This document shows, piece after piece, positions 21,801 through 36,552 of a stretch of DNA of 64,000 bases. Origin of the DNA: Phorcus lineatus (lineage: Eukaryota; Mollusca; Gastropoda; Trochida; Trochidae). The notes under the pieces are model-generated. The model did no database searches, was not told the origin of the DNA, and was given only the letters and a program-made list of their open reading frames with translations. The DNA lies in the NCBI GenBank assembly GCA_921293015.1, contig OV121084.1:48147864-48211863 (forward strand), given 5' to 3'. Position 1 is the first letter of the stretch. Each line of letters begins with the position of its first letter. Made by a program: the position numbers and the translations under genes.

Positions 21801-23400
21801 CACTGTCACATTATTCAGGGTCATCTTGTGTATTCATTATCATCTCATGTATTATCATCTCATTCAACATCATGTCATTCATTATCATCTCTTTATTCAT
21901 TATCATCTCATTTATTATCTCCTTATTCATCATCATCTCATTCATTATTTCCTCGTTCATCATCATCTCATTCATTATTTCCTCTTTCATCATTATCTCA
22001 TTCATTATCTCCTCGTTCATCATCCCCTCATTCATTATCTCCTCGTTCATCATATCATTAATTATCTCCTCGTTCATCATCATCTCATTCATTATCTCCT
22101 CGTTCATCATCTCATTTAATTATTTCCTCGTGCATCATCATCTCTTTCATTATCTCCTCGTTCATCATCCCCTCATTAATTATCCCCTCGTTCATCATAA
22201 TCTCATTCATTATCTCGTTCATCATATTCATTATCTCCTTGTTCATCATCATCTCATTCATTATCTCCTTGTTCATCATCATCTCATTCATTATCTCCTT
22301 GTTCATCATCATCTCATTCATTATCTCCTCGTTTATCCTTATCTCATTCATTATCTCTTTATTATCCCCTCATTCATTATTCATTATCATCTCCTTATTC
22401 ATTATCATCTCATTCATTATCATCTCATTCATTATCTCCTTGTTCATCATCATCTCATTCATTATCTCCTCGTTCATCATCTCATTTAATTATTTCCTCG
22501 TTCATCATCATCTCATTCATTATCTCCTTGTTCATCATCATCTCATTCATTATCTCCTCGTTCATCATCTCATTTAATTATTTCCTCGTTCATCATTATC
22601 TCATTCATTATCTCCTCGTTCATCATCCCCTCATTCATTATCCCCTCGTTCATCATAATCTCATTCATTATCTCGTTCATCATCATCTCATTCATTATCT
22701 CCTCGTTTATCATTATCTCATTCATTATCTCTTTGTTTATTATCCCCTCATTCATTATTCATTATCATCTCCTTATTCATTATCATCTCATTCATTATCA
22801 TCTTATTCAATAATCATTTAGTATAATCTACTCGTTCATCATCATCTCCTCATTCATTATCATCTCCTTATTCATTAATCATTTAGTATAATCTACTCAT
22901 TCATCATCTCTGTATTATTTATCCCCTCATTCATTATCATCTCATTCATTGTTATTATCTCATTCATAATCTTCTTATTCATTATCATCTCATTCATTAT
23001 CACCTCATTCATTATTATCATCTCATTCATTATCACCTCATTCATTATTATCACCTAATTCATTATCATCTCATTCATTATCATCTCATTCATTATCACC
23101 TCATTCATTATCATCTCATTCATTATCACCTCATGCACCTATTTCTCTCACGTACGATACATTGTCTTGACTCTTATGCATTCACTGTATCATCATAATG
23201 TTCTCCATAAACCATTCATTCATCATCGTTTTATTCATTGTTGTGTCTTCCCATGCATTCATTTTCTTTTAATCATTCATTGTCATCTTGTTTATCATCA
23301 CCTTATCATTCATTTTCATCTCATTACTTCATGATACATGGTGATTACCATGGCCTTACTTCATTTCCCTCATGCCATCATCATCTCATCATTTCATACT
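21800..23400 (+). repeat. ~30-bp minisatellite, TCATTCATTATCTCCTCGTTCATCATCATC units
   Basis: More than 40 head-to-tail units built from TCATTCATTATCTCC and (C/T)TCGTTCATCATCATC, with higher-order blocks repeated (compare about 22030-22330 with 22430-22720). Right of about 22850 the units change to shorter ATTCATTATCATCTC forms and fade near 23400. Because the unit is a multiple of 3 and free of stops, frames are open on both strands (MNEEIMNEM... on minus, SFIISSFIII... on plus). These are not genes. Confidence 0.9.
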
Positions 23401-25690
23401 TCCTAACAGTTTCTTTTTGACATTGTTTATCAATTTCTTCAATTTGCTATTAACACTTGCTATTCTTCTGTTCATTTCATTCAACAACTTTTGATATGAT
23501 CCAAACTCTGGTTTGCATTTCTTCAGCAATATCCCACTCTTTTTATTTTCAGTGTATTTATTCATATCAAAGACATCCTCCTCATTCGTATTATTCATAT
23601 TTCATTTTGAAGGAAATCCTTCATGATTCAAACTACAACTTCAATTTTTTGTTTCTTTCTATACTTGTATTATTCACATTGCATTCATTCATGATTTATG
23701 ATCCATCTTCATTCATGTGGCTCCTTCTTCATTCATATTACTCATATTCCATTTTTCACACAACTCGTCTTAAATCAATGACCAAACATTTTCTTTGCAA
23801 TCATAATAACATTGTGTATGTAACTCACAATACAATCATGTTGATAAAAAACACATCAATTATTATTCAAAAGATAACAATTGTCAACAACCTTACCAAC
23901 ATATTCAAGAATGCATTCCTTTTTATTCTACCAATTATAATGAATTGGAATCCCTCAGGTGTGATTGAAACTGAATGTCATGTCGAAGTCCACAGATATA
24001 ACGTTTTCTCATTCTTAATTATAAGTATTTACATTTTGGTGTATCATGATAAAAACGGTAGAAAGATCTCCATGAAAAGGAGAGACGGTGAAATAAAGAG
24101 TCAAATCTCTATAAAAGCTTGTAATATCAGTTAAAACAAACAATTACAGTAGTTTAGATACCCAGTTTCTACTAGCTGGTAAATTTTGTAGAGTCTGAAA
24201 GTGAAACAATGTTTGCCGATGTGGTATTTTGACATTTTTCACCAAGTGATTCATGGTTTGCTTTAAGGAGTCTATTTAGAGTAAATGTAATTGATAGCGT
24301 TGGGTGACCCAGTGTTGGGAGAGGAAGTATCTTTGTTAGATATCTTTAGAGTATGTAGAAATGATTGGTGATCTGAATGTTTTTGTGCATTTCTTTTGCA
24401 GTATTCATTAGCATATGGGATGGTGTGTAGTTAATTTTACCCTTTTAGTGAATGTGAATATGATTTGAGCCATTATATTTGTTATATTTGTTATCTTTTA
24501 AATATTCAATATGAAAATTTGTAAATAAAGATATTGTTTCTACATGTCTGTCTTTGTTATCTTATCTTTGAGACCTCAGATTTTCAAGACCACATAGTAT
24601 CTAGGATCATTATACAACATTGAGGCATCCAATTGTTTCAATTCTTAGTTTTGAACAACAATGATTGTAGAGTCCATAATATGTATATTTCAGTTTTCAA
24701 TTAAATCTTCCTGATACTGAGCAGACATTTTTTACATCCATAGATTATCTTTTAGATAAAAGAAGCAAGTTGTGGGTTATTGGGTTACAAAAACAATGGT
24801 CTAATGATATTTCATTAAAACAAAAGTAATAACTAAAACTCATTTTGCATTTCAATTAAAGCTACTTGTAACTATTTGTGATGGTGATGAAAAGGGACTT
24901 TATGAATTTATCCACTTCAGGGTTTGTTTATTTCACAGAAATGTGGATGAAGCTTTTGTTGTATGTCAATTAAAATTAAAAACAGAATTAATGACTGAAA
25001 CTCTACCCCGCAGCATGCTGGAATTAAGTGTGTATAAATTCATAGTGAAAAACTAAAAAAGTAAGACATCAGTTGTCAGGTATCATAAAGTTTATTGTTA
25101 ATATGACTGTACAAGGACATTTTGTAAATGTTTATTTGGAAAGTATTCATTAAACAGAAAATTAGATTTACTGTCCTTGCCTGCTCGGTCCAGTTTCTCC
25201 CTTTTTTAATTTTGGGTATTGATTATAAGCAAACGGCCATCTCTTTGATGTTTTCAACTCCATTGACCTGATGCTCCCATGATGAATTTTAGAATGATCA
25301 TTTTACACAAGGACAAAGGGGGATGTTTTGTCAGTACATATAAGTTATCAACAGAACATTTTATTAGCACTTAGACAGACCCAGTATGTTGACAAACATC
25401 CTGGATGCAGCTCCATGACCAATCTTATCCCATTCTAATCGTCTGAGGAAATCGACCCAAATCTGAGGATTCCACAAAAAAAATATTTAAGACAAATGTA
25501 AACCATGTGACCTTATCTTTTCTAGAGGAAATAAGTGATAATAACAAAATGCTGGCTGGACCCAACGCTGCACAACGAAAATAAAATACATGACGACTCA
25601 AGCACTTTCGTTTGGATGTACCAAAGATAAAAGAAGACCGTTGATTTTCTCAAACTTTCTGTATCGCACAGCAGTGATATTCACAAGTTC
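23401..25690. other. Intergenic DNA without recognised gene
   Basis: AT-rich sequence. A 225-codon frame at 23457-24134 (+) has an Ile/Phe/Ser/Tyr-rich composition, starts in the fading repeat and shows no domain, so I do not call it. An AATAAA is present near 24525. No other feature is supported. Confidence 0.5.
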
Positions 25691-26260
25691 CTTTGAATTG
25701 TTTGTTCCGGAAAATCTTACGTCATGTAAGTTAATGGGTCGGATGAAGGCTCGTACCTTCTAGGTATTACTGATGCCTGCCAGGATCAACAACTCTGCGA
25801 ATGTGCAGGAAACATCGAGGCTTTAGTTTCGTTTAGTTCTGAGTCCCTTACGATCTTTGTCTGCCTTTCCCTTAACTTTTGGCTGGATTCGGGCATGGCA
25901 AGAGGGGATTCTCAATGGCTCTTACAACATCCGGGACATCCACAACCCCATCATTTTACCTTATTTTGACATTCATGCATTAGCAACTTGTCCATTATTC
26001 ATGGATGATAATGTTCAGCCACAGTTTCTGTGCTGTATGGGATTATATGTAGAACGAGAACATCTCACATATCCCCTTACCAATTTTCAATTTAGATTTT
26101 AAGTCTTTGGAACATCTGTAAGACATTCGTGGAATTCAAACACTGGAACCTCGTACACATGATATTGCTGGTATAACGACTTTTCACTTCGATTCAATTT
26201 TAGAAGAGAAAGGAATTAATCGGAACCTTAGGCGATCCTCACAAAAAGTGAATGGTGGAT
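25690..26260 (+). pseudogene. Tc1-like transposase fossil
   Basis: Decayed remains of a Tc1/mariner-superfamily (DD34E-type) transposase. Recognisable pieces in order are GRMK.. and DACQ.. (about 25735-25795, different frames), WIRAWQ...GSYNIRDIHNPIILPYFD (about 25880-25975), LFMDDNVQPQ (about 25990-26020, holding the second catalytic Asp) and SLEHL.DIRGI (about 26104-26135, in a shifted frame, the PIEHLWD motif). Similarity fades by about 26260. Stops and frameshifts show it is long dead. Terminal repeats were not found. Confidence 0.7.
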
Positions 26261-27579
26261 CAAATTTGATGAATAACATTTTTTTAAAAGAAGAAAATAT
26301 ATTATCATCAATGGCCATTGTGTGATATCCCTTACTCGTTATCTCCAGCATGAATGATACTGATTTCTTACTTACTCTGCTCGCAACATCTGAACATTTG
26401 AACAATTCAGATGTTCCTAAATTAATTTCCATGTGTATATCGAACCTGTCGTCGTAATGCTGTTGTTCCAAAGGGCCTTTGTTTATTGCAATCTCATTGA
26501 AATCAAATCGAACCATCACTCGTATCTTGGTCGATCCCGAACTGAGTACTCCACCATAGCGACCGTGTATGTTGACCTTTGCACTCTATCCAATCAGCGA
26601 CGAAGCTAGGAAGCCATCGGCACCATCTGATATTTTAGCAATCCTCAAATATTGTATCAATTTATGGAAGGTGAAAGGTCATAGATAGGTCCAGTTGACA
26701 CATCCCCTATTGGGCAGTATTCAAATCAGAAACGCAGCGAGGAAAGAGGGGAAGGTTTGATCAGGTTTCACTGAGATTTCTATTAAACATTATCTTCTTT
26801 TTTAAAACAAACAAACCGAGGAGTGGCTAGTTGACTACTTTCAAGACAATGTTATCTCGTGGCCCAAATCTTCGTCGATTCAAGTTACAGGTAGGTAAGT
26901 TTTAATATTATTGGGTTTTTGTACATTAAATGCTTTGTCTGTAAAATCTTAATCAGTGTCTTGTATCAAATAGAAAGTAACAGAGAGACCAATGTCGGCT
27001 ATCGGTCAGCCATTTCATTGTTTTGTGGCAGTTTATGCTGTACCTTTAACTATTTCTACTAACGTAATTAAATAGTAAAGTTAGAATTTATGTATTGATA
27101 GTATACCCACAAATTAACACATAATCATTAAAAAATAATCATGTCATACACAAGTATTTCACATTATGTCGTAATTACATGTATAAACAGGAATGTCCCC
27201 TGAAATTTTAACACAAAAAATACTCTACAGTTTAGACAGTTTAACCACACATCTAATCTAGCATGTGAAAAACAAAATTGTTAACTTATCTATGACAGAT
27301 AAAAAGGCATATTTGGGTTGGAAGTGTATGACTAGTGTTAATGGAAATGGAACGTGTATTTTCTGGCTTCTGTACATGTACTTCATTTAAAAATAGTAAT
27401 TGTCATATATGGTCTTTTGGTCCAATTTTTGCAAGTCGAATGACATGATTTGAAATTAAAACAGCACACATTGTATTTTCAGCTTGCATAGCAGCCAAAT
27501 AAAATTTGGGGAAATAACATTGTCCCCTAACTTGTAACTGATTAACAAATCATGAAGATTAAAGATATTTTTCAGAAAT
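26261..27579. other. Upstream region of the first Kunitz gene, possible 5'UTR exon
   Basis: No coding gene is recognised. A 111-codon frame on the minus strand (26184-26519) has no known domain and overlaps the Tc1 fossil. At about 26820-26890 a stretch ends in ACAG|GTAGGT, a good donor, and the next strong acceptor (TTTTTCAG, ending 27575) lies 4 bp before the Kunitz start codon. This fits a non-coding first exon, but without transcript data it is inference. Confidence 0.35.
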
Positions 27580-28081
27580 ATGACCCGGATGTTCGTCCTC
27601 TGTATCTATATTGTGGTCCTGGCATCATGTTCGGCCGCCGACAGTAAGTCGTTTGATATCGTTTCTTGAAAATCAAATCTTCCAAAAAGTGGAATATGTA
27701 ACACATCTCACCTGACCTCTGATCCTGTCACCTGACCTCTGATCATATCACCTCAACAAATCTCACCTAGGAGAACCTCGCCTTACCGCTAATCACCTCT
27801 AACTAATCTCACCTCACTTGTATCTTCAATTAACAACCTAACCTAACCTCTAACCACATCACCACATTCTAATTTTCTCCACTCATCACTTATAACCTCA
27901 TTTCACCTTTTTCTGGACAGAGTGTCACATGAAGATGGACTACGGTCCCTGTGACGGCGCCTTCCCCCGCTACTACTACGACTCCACGGCCGGCGAGTGT
28001 AAGCAGTTCTCCTATGGAGGCTGTGGCGGAAACGATAACAACTTCCACACCAGGCATGAATGTATCGCAGCCTGCAATTAA
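27580..28081 (+). CDS. Secreted single-domain Kunitz protein 1 (P1 = Asp)
   Basis: Two coding exons, 27580-27643 and 27921-28081, with a phase-1 intron; 74 aa. Exon 1 encodes a signal peptide (MTRMFVLCIYIVVLASCSAA). Exon 2 is one complete Kunitz/BPTI domain with the classic spacing C-8-C-15-C-7-C-12-C-3-C, including YGGCGGNDNNF, and ends two residues after the last Cys. The protein is secreted. Kunitz domains usually inhibit serine proteases through the residue after the second Cys (P1). Here the loop reads GPCDG, so P1 is Asp, not Lys/Arg. Trypsin inhibition is therefore unlikely; an acid-specific protease target, a channel-blocking role or a structural (shell or mucus matrix) role remain possible. 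It is first in a same-strand array of five related genes. The intron holds degenerate TCACCTNAC-type repeats. Confidence 0.92.
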
Positions 28082-28430
28082 TGTGAAAAATGTAACTTTT
28101 TTACCATCATAAAGAGATGAAGAGATGAACTGTTATATTCCTTTCTTGTATTTTTTATCCAACTTCTATTTTGTCACGTAATTTCCCGCTTCCAGTTGTA
28201 CATTTAAGGTATTAATACACCACAATGGTGTGGGCATGAAATGTGTGTGCAGTTTTGTAAAAATAAAAAAAGAGATGTATGAATTTATCAATCTGATTAA
28301 AATCAGATGGAATTCCGCTTGTATAATTTCGTTTCATTTTATTTCCGTTTCGTTTCGTTTCAGTCACATATACTAACAAAATATTGATAACGGACAAATG
28401 TTAAGCGCGCGATACGTCATCTGATATCTA
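28082..28430. other. 3' flank of Kunitz gene 1
   Basis: About 350 bp of AT-rich DNA. It contains a short TTTCGTTTCATTTTATTTCCGTTTCG-type repeat near 28330-28360 but no further gene. Confidence 0.4.
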
Positions 28431-28740
28431 TGGTATTAGATATCTATGGTAATAGATATATAAATCAGCTGGTGAATGGTCAGGAGAGTAAGGAGGATGA
28501 AGAAAGTTTTCATAGCCACAAGACGATGCTTCTGTTCGGTCAATTATAGACTTATGCACGGAAGCATTGTCATAAAAGATACGGACGCGTTGGGTCAGTT
28601 GACGACGTCTCTTAAGCTTGCTAGATCCTGTCAATTTCCCTGCAATGAAGCATAGTAACTGACAATAACATGACTCAACTCGAGTCATCTTTTTGGGGTG
28701 GGGACTTCGCGTGCTTTCATTGCACCGACTTCACTTCAGT
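28430..28740 (-). pseudogene. Mariner-family transposase fossil
   Basis: Minus-strand frame with the mariner signature RIFYDNASVHKS (second catalytic Asp region) followed by a stretch aligning to GFE.L.HPPYSPD.SPAD, the DD34D motif with the third Asp. Upstream pieces (SPHPKKM, YCQLL) match the region before it. The piece is short, has lost the N-terminal half and lies next to a minisatellite, so it is inactive. Confidence 0.75.
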
Positions 28741-29290
28741 ATTTTGTTTTCGGTATAGAACACTTTAAAAAGTTTAGGTGTGGAACGCTACTACGCTCAA
28801 TTCTTTAGTACACGTTATACTGTTTTCGATGTAGTACACTTCATAATGTTTTCGATGTAGTACACTTCATAATGTTTTCGATGTAGTGCACATTATACTG
28901 TTTCCGATGCAGTAAACTTAATAATATTTTCGATGTAGTACACTTCATAATGTTTTCGATGTAGTACCATTTAACGGTTTTTCGATGTAGAACACTTTAT
29001 AATGTTTTCTGTGTATGTACACGTTATAATGTTTTCGATGTGGTACACTATACAATTTATTCGATGTAGTACATTGATTCGTAGTTGTACCCTTAATAAT
29101 TCTTCCATGTAGTACACTTAACTGTTTTCTGTTTTTAACATGTTATATAGTTTTAGGTGTAGTACACGTTAAATGAGTTCGGTGTAGTACACTGTTTTTG
29201 GCGTAATGCACTTTAAACAGTGTTCGCTGTAGTACCCTTTAAACAGTGTTCGGTGTAGTACCCTTTACATTTTTTTGGTGTACACTAGGC
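28740..29290 (+). repeat. ~27-30-bp minisatellite, GTTTTCGATGTAGTACACTT units
   Basis: About 18-20 degenerate units with the core TTCGATGTAGTACACTTNATAATG. The unit loses regularity to the right (TTCGGTGTAGTACCCTTTA). Confidence 0.8.
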
Positions 29291-29654
29291 CAGACTGTAT
29301 CTATCGATACGTGATTTCGTTTATGTTTGAAGAATGTTTAGTTGGGAAACGGTCAGCTGTTGTTCCGCGTCGTCACAGAGATCGAGATAATCTTTGAAAG
29401 GCAACAATATACCAGAAACAGAAACAGGCAAGTGAAACTACTATTTTCAATAGGATACTTTAAAAAGTTCTTGAAGAATATCAAATATGTCACTGATGTA
29501 GATCGTAGAACATACTACTTCTTCTTACAAGGACATATTATGGACACTTAAACATGTAATGAAAGCAATGGCCAGTTGTTATTGTGGGCAACATTTATCA
29601 TTATGAATTTAATATCAATTTGATGACCAAACAAAGCGTTCCTTGATATCTTAA

Positions 29655-29900
29655 GAATGTTTTGGCGTAGTATACGCTATAATGTATTCGGTGTATTACA
29701 CATTATAATGTTTTCAGTCTAGTAGGCCTACTATTTATTCCTCGAGATAGTACACTTTAAACTGCAAAATAATTAGGTGTAGTGCCCTTTTAATGGTTTT
29801 CGGCATAGTACACTTTATATTTTGTTCAGATAGTACATTTGAAAATGTTTTGATGTAGTACACGATATTTTTAATCTCGAATGATTTCGATGTCGTAAAG
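29655..29900 (+). repeat. Second block of the same ~28-bp minisatellite
   Basis: Units such as TTTTGGCGTAGTATACGCTA and TTTTGATGTAGTACACGATA repeat the core of the 28.7-29.3 kb array after about 365 bp of unrelated sequence. Either an insertion split one array or the two blocks expanded separately. Confidence 0.65.
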
Positions 29901-30184
29901 TTGCAGCTGATGCATTATATTCAAAGGTTTACCAACAGCAGAGTATACTTTAACATTTTACTTATTCATTTATTTTTCTGTATCAGTTTTAATCTCCGTT
30001 ACGTTAAATATTACAAATCACGACTTTACATTCTAGATTGTCACAAAAAAGCTTTTATCGGCAACCATGAATTACTTTATCGGTAATTATAGCCAAGCTT
30101 TCAACTCGCCTAATATTTATCCTTTATATGATATTGTTGAAGATTTCTGCATGGTGTTAAGAATTGTCTCTTAAATCAACAGAC

Positions 30185-31550
30185 ATGTTTCAAGCTTTCA
30201 TACTCTTGGTAACCCTCGGCGGAGTTTTATCTGCAAGTATCAAAGGTTAGTATTCAACGTATGGCTAATGAAGAATACTGTAGTAGAATGAACATTTTCA
30301 GTTGCAACAATCAATTAATTAATCTGCTTCATCAGTCAAGATTTTCAGAAAAAATCTCAGACATTGTCTCTTCATGAAAGCTTTTTAAACCTTACTCTTG
30401 TCATTGTTGACACTAGCGCCGCTGAGCAGCTATATAGCTGGAAGATAGGCGTTCTATAAATTCATTCTCATATCTTATAGTTCGCTTAACATTTTTGTAT
30501 CGTTGTCACGACTATAGTATGGATATTGATAACGGATAAATCTTTAAATGTCGTAGTGAAGAAGTTAACTCAAGATCGATCACTAAGACATTTACTATTT
30601 TTTCCTTTCAATCTGCTCCAAATTGAATAAATTAAATCTTGCAATGGTTAATTTTCTGCAATATCAAAACCTGAAAGACTTTTAGGAATTCTTTTCTTCC
30701 TAAACTATGTTACATTGTTTTCAACTTCGCAGTTTCCACTTGCCTTTATATTGTTATTGCTGAAATCGAAATTACAACTTCAATATACAGTGACATTTTT
30801 TTTATCCAATCTTCCTATCCCGCCCATGTCCTTAATTATTGAGTTTCAGGAACGGAACTCAAAACCTTTCATTACATCTGTCACCTGAAGTAGTGGATTT
30901 TGTATATACTCTATTCACAGATACATGAACATTTTGTTTGGACGTTGTACAGAAGTCAGTTATTTGCGTGAGAAGAACTCTTGAATTATATCTTACTGAG
31001 ACTTGTCTATCTGTTACCAAGCTACTGTAATGAAGAGTGTCCACTGATTTTAATACCTTTATGAAAATTCGCATTTTTCAGATTTCGTTGAAAAGATAAA
31101 AATTTCAAACTGTACAGATAGGTTGGTTTCAATAGAAAAAACTCACAATGGGTGTTTTCATCTTACGAAAACTTGCATGTTGTATACCAACCTACAAAAG
31201 CTGTTGATTTTAATTTTCAGATAAAATATTCAATTTTAACTAATGAACCTTCGATATGACAGCGGAAGTTCTCGATAAAAATTATCATCAATTTTACTTT
31301 TTCATGTTTATCTTAAAACTCTCAATCAAAGAGAAAACCATATACGATACTGTATCTGCGTATTTGCCTCCCACCCCCAGGGGCATGTAATGAGCCGAAG
31401 AAAGTGGGTCCCTGTGAAGCCCTCATCCTGCGCTACTACTACAACAGCGCGACGGGACAGTGCGAGAACTTCTTCTATGGTGGATGTCACGCTAACGACA
31501 ACAACTTCAGCTCGCTGAACCTCTGCATGTCTACATGTCAATCCAACTGA
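30185..31550 (+). CDS. Secreted single-domain Kunitz protein 2 (P1 = Glu)
   Basis: Two coding exons, 30185-30245 and 31381-31550, phase-1 intron; 76 aa. Exon 1 encodes the signal peptide MFQAFILLVTLGGVLSA. Exon 2 encodes a full Kunitz domain with spacing C-8-C-15-C-7-C-12-C-3-C (FFYGGCHANDNNF) and a four-residue tail. The reactive loop is GPCEA, so P1 is Glu, another acidic residue that argues against trypsin-type inhibition. An AATAAA at 31582-31587 lies 32 bp after the stop and is a convincing poly(A) signal. A TATA-like TTTATATGAT lies about 65 bp before the start codon. Gene structure, domain and orientation match its neighbours, so it arose by local duplication. Confidence 0.92.
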
Positions 31551-31587
31551 TTGTAATGGATAGATTGGAGAATGTTTTGCAAATAAA

Positions 31588-33411
31588 AGGTTACCAAGAT
31601 TCATACTTTTCGACCGCCTTGAAACATGCAAATTAGTGGGCACGGCTGAGTATAAACCCCGTCAAAATGTCCGACTAATTACGAATAGTGGATATCAGTA
31701 GATATATTCAGTATCAATGGATTTATTTGATTCTAAAAATTCGACTGATGCATAAAAAGCTAAAACTGACCAACTGCATGCCACCATACGTATCCTATTA
31801 GTGAAAGACACGTGCAAAAGATGAAACAGATGAAACATGCACAGTTTAGTTACTTAAAAGGAGGTATTTTTTAGTGGAAACGAAATTCAAGGGGACATTC
31901 CCTAATTTGAGTTTAGTACATGATTATAACACAGCCAAGTTGAAACATGTCACTGAGGGTAACATTTTGGTAGATTTAGATTTGACAGCTAGATAATGAG
32001 AGTGCACACTCGGTAAATAAAACAAGAATGAGACGTGATGTCATCCATCGGCGCAACGAATGTGAAAAGCCTTGCTAGAGCATTACAATGGTTTATAGAT
32101 TAGGTTAATAAACCATTTGTTAATGTGTTGATGATCTAAACATAAATACAATATAAAATTCAGCGCCTTATATTTGTCATGTCCTTTCCCCAAAAACAAG
32201 ATGGCGGACCGGATGCCGTTAGGCCTGGCTAGACGGTCGGACAACAAAAAATACATGTTAGAAAACCTTTTATAAATGCCAGTAATTTTGTTTAAAACCC
32301 CAGAATTAATCACACAAAAACTTGGTATTGATCACTTCAACGTAGCCTTGACGACTTATTAAACTTGAAAAGAATCCGATGAACAGCTCTTCTACAATCT
32401 TCTACAGCTAATGTCCTCGAACGGACGGAAGAACGCCAGAATCTATGATATTGTATACGCCCTTGGCCCCGGGTTTTCCATGATAATGCGGCCTCGTCTA
32501 CACCTCCCAACTGGCAAGGGTTGCAGTTCGTTTGTGTAGGTTCTAATAATTGTTACACGCATTTTATAAAACTGACTTTTTTTATGGAGAAATTGGCCAT
32601 TGGCTCTGCAACTCATCAGGCTTTATAAAATTTCACATCAAACATACAATATAAAAATATACACATAAAATATGTACATCAAACTTGATTTTTCAGGCTG
32701 CATAAGAGTATTTCCCATTGGCCAGATCATCAAATTGGTATTACAAAGTCATGAGATACCCATCATAAATAAGGTTTTTACTAGTAAATATATCTAACAA
32801 AAGAACTACTAAATGACAATCCAAATTGAATAAGAATAATGTTTCAATAGTAAAAAAACATATTTTGTATATTGAAAACTTCGTGTAAAATTATGTTCAA
32901 AATTAAAAGCCAACCTATTTTTTCTCAACGATTAGAAGAGAAACCCTCTGATCAGATCGGGTGCGATTATTGACAAACTAATCACGTAAATATGCGTAGT
33001 GAAGACTTACAGTATGAAGAAGCGGGGCTTGGTCAATGCCTCCCTATCAAGCCATCAACAGGATGTTTTTCTCCTCCCGAGTGTACAGAGATGTAGAAGA
33101 GCAAACAATGGACAATGCAGAACGTGAGAGCTGATTGTTTCTCTAGATGGTCACACCTGCATCACACAGGTAAGACACGCATTTTGACGTCATACTACAA
33201 GCCAACATGATTTGGCTGAAAAGAATGATTTATGAAAATCTATTGTTTTCAAATAGAGTAAATAAAACACTTTGAAAATGCGTGTTGAGACTATTTTAGA
33301 CTCAGGGAAGGGGAAACACTGTTCACAACGTAATCGTCGTGACAGGTGAATGTTCGGCATTGCAGCAGTAGCTTATTATTACTTCGGTTGAATATTCGAG
33401 GCTTAGTCGTT
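31588..33411. other. Intergenic DNA before the two-domain Kunitz gene
   Basis: No gene is recognised in about 1.8 kb. A stretch ending in CACACAG|GTAAGA at about 33171 could be a 5'UTR exon of the next gene, but this is only a donor-site match. Nothing else is supported. Confidence 0.4.

Positions 33412-36552
<3,141 letters not shown>

Noticed and set aside
21811-22821. Long open frames on both strands (MNEEIMNEM-type, SFIISSFIII-type)
   Set aside because: They follow from a ~30-bp repeat unit (multiple of 3) with no stops; simultaneous openness in several frames on both strands is a repeat artefact.
23457-24134. 225-codon plus-strand frame
   Set aside because: Starts in the fading minisatellite, has AT-driven composition and no recognisable domain, signal or neighbouring splice structure.
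26184-26519. 111-codon minus-strand frame
   Set aside because: Overlaps a Tc1 transposase fossil on the other strand and has no known motif; probably chance.
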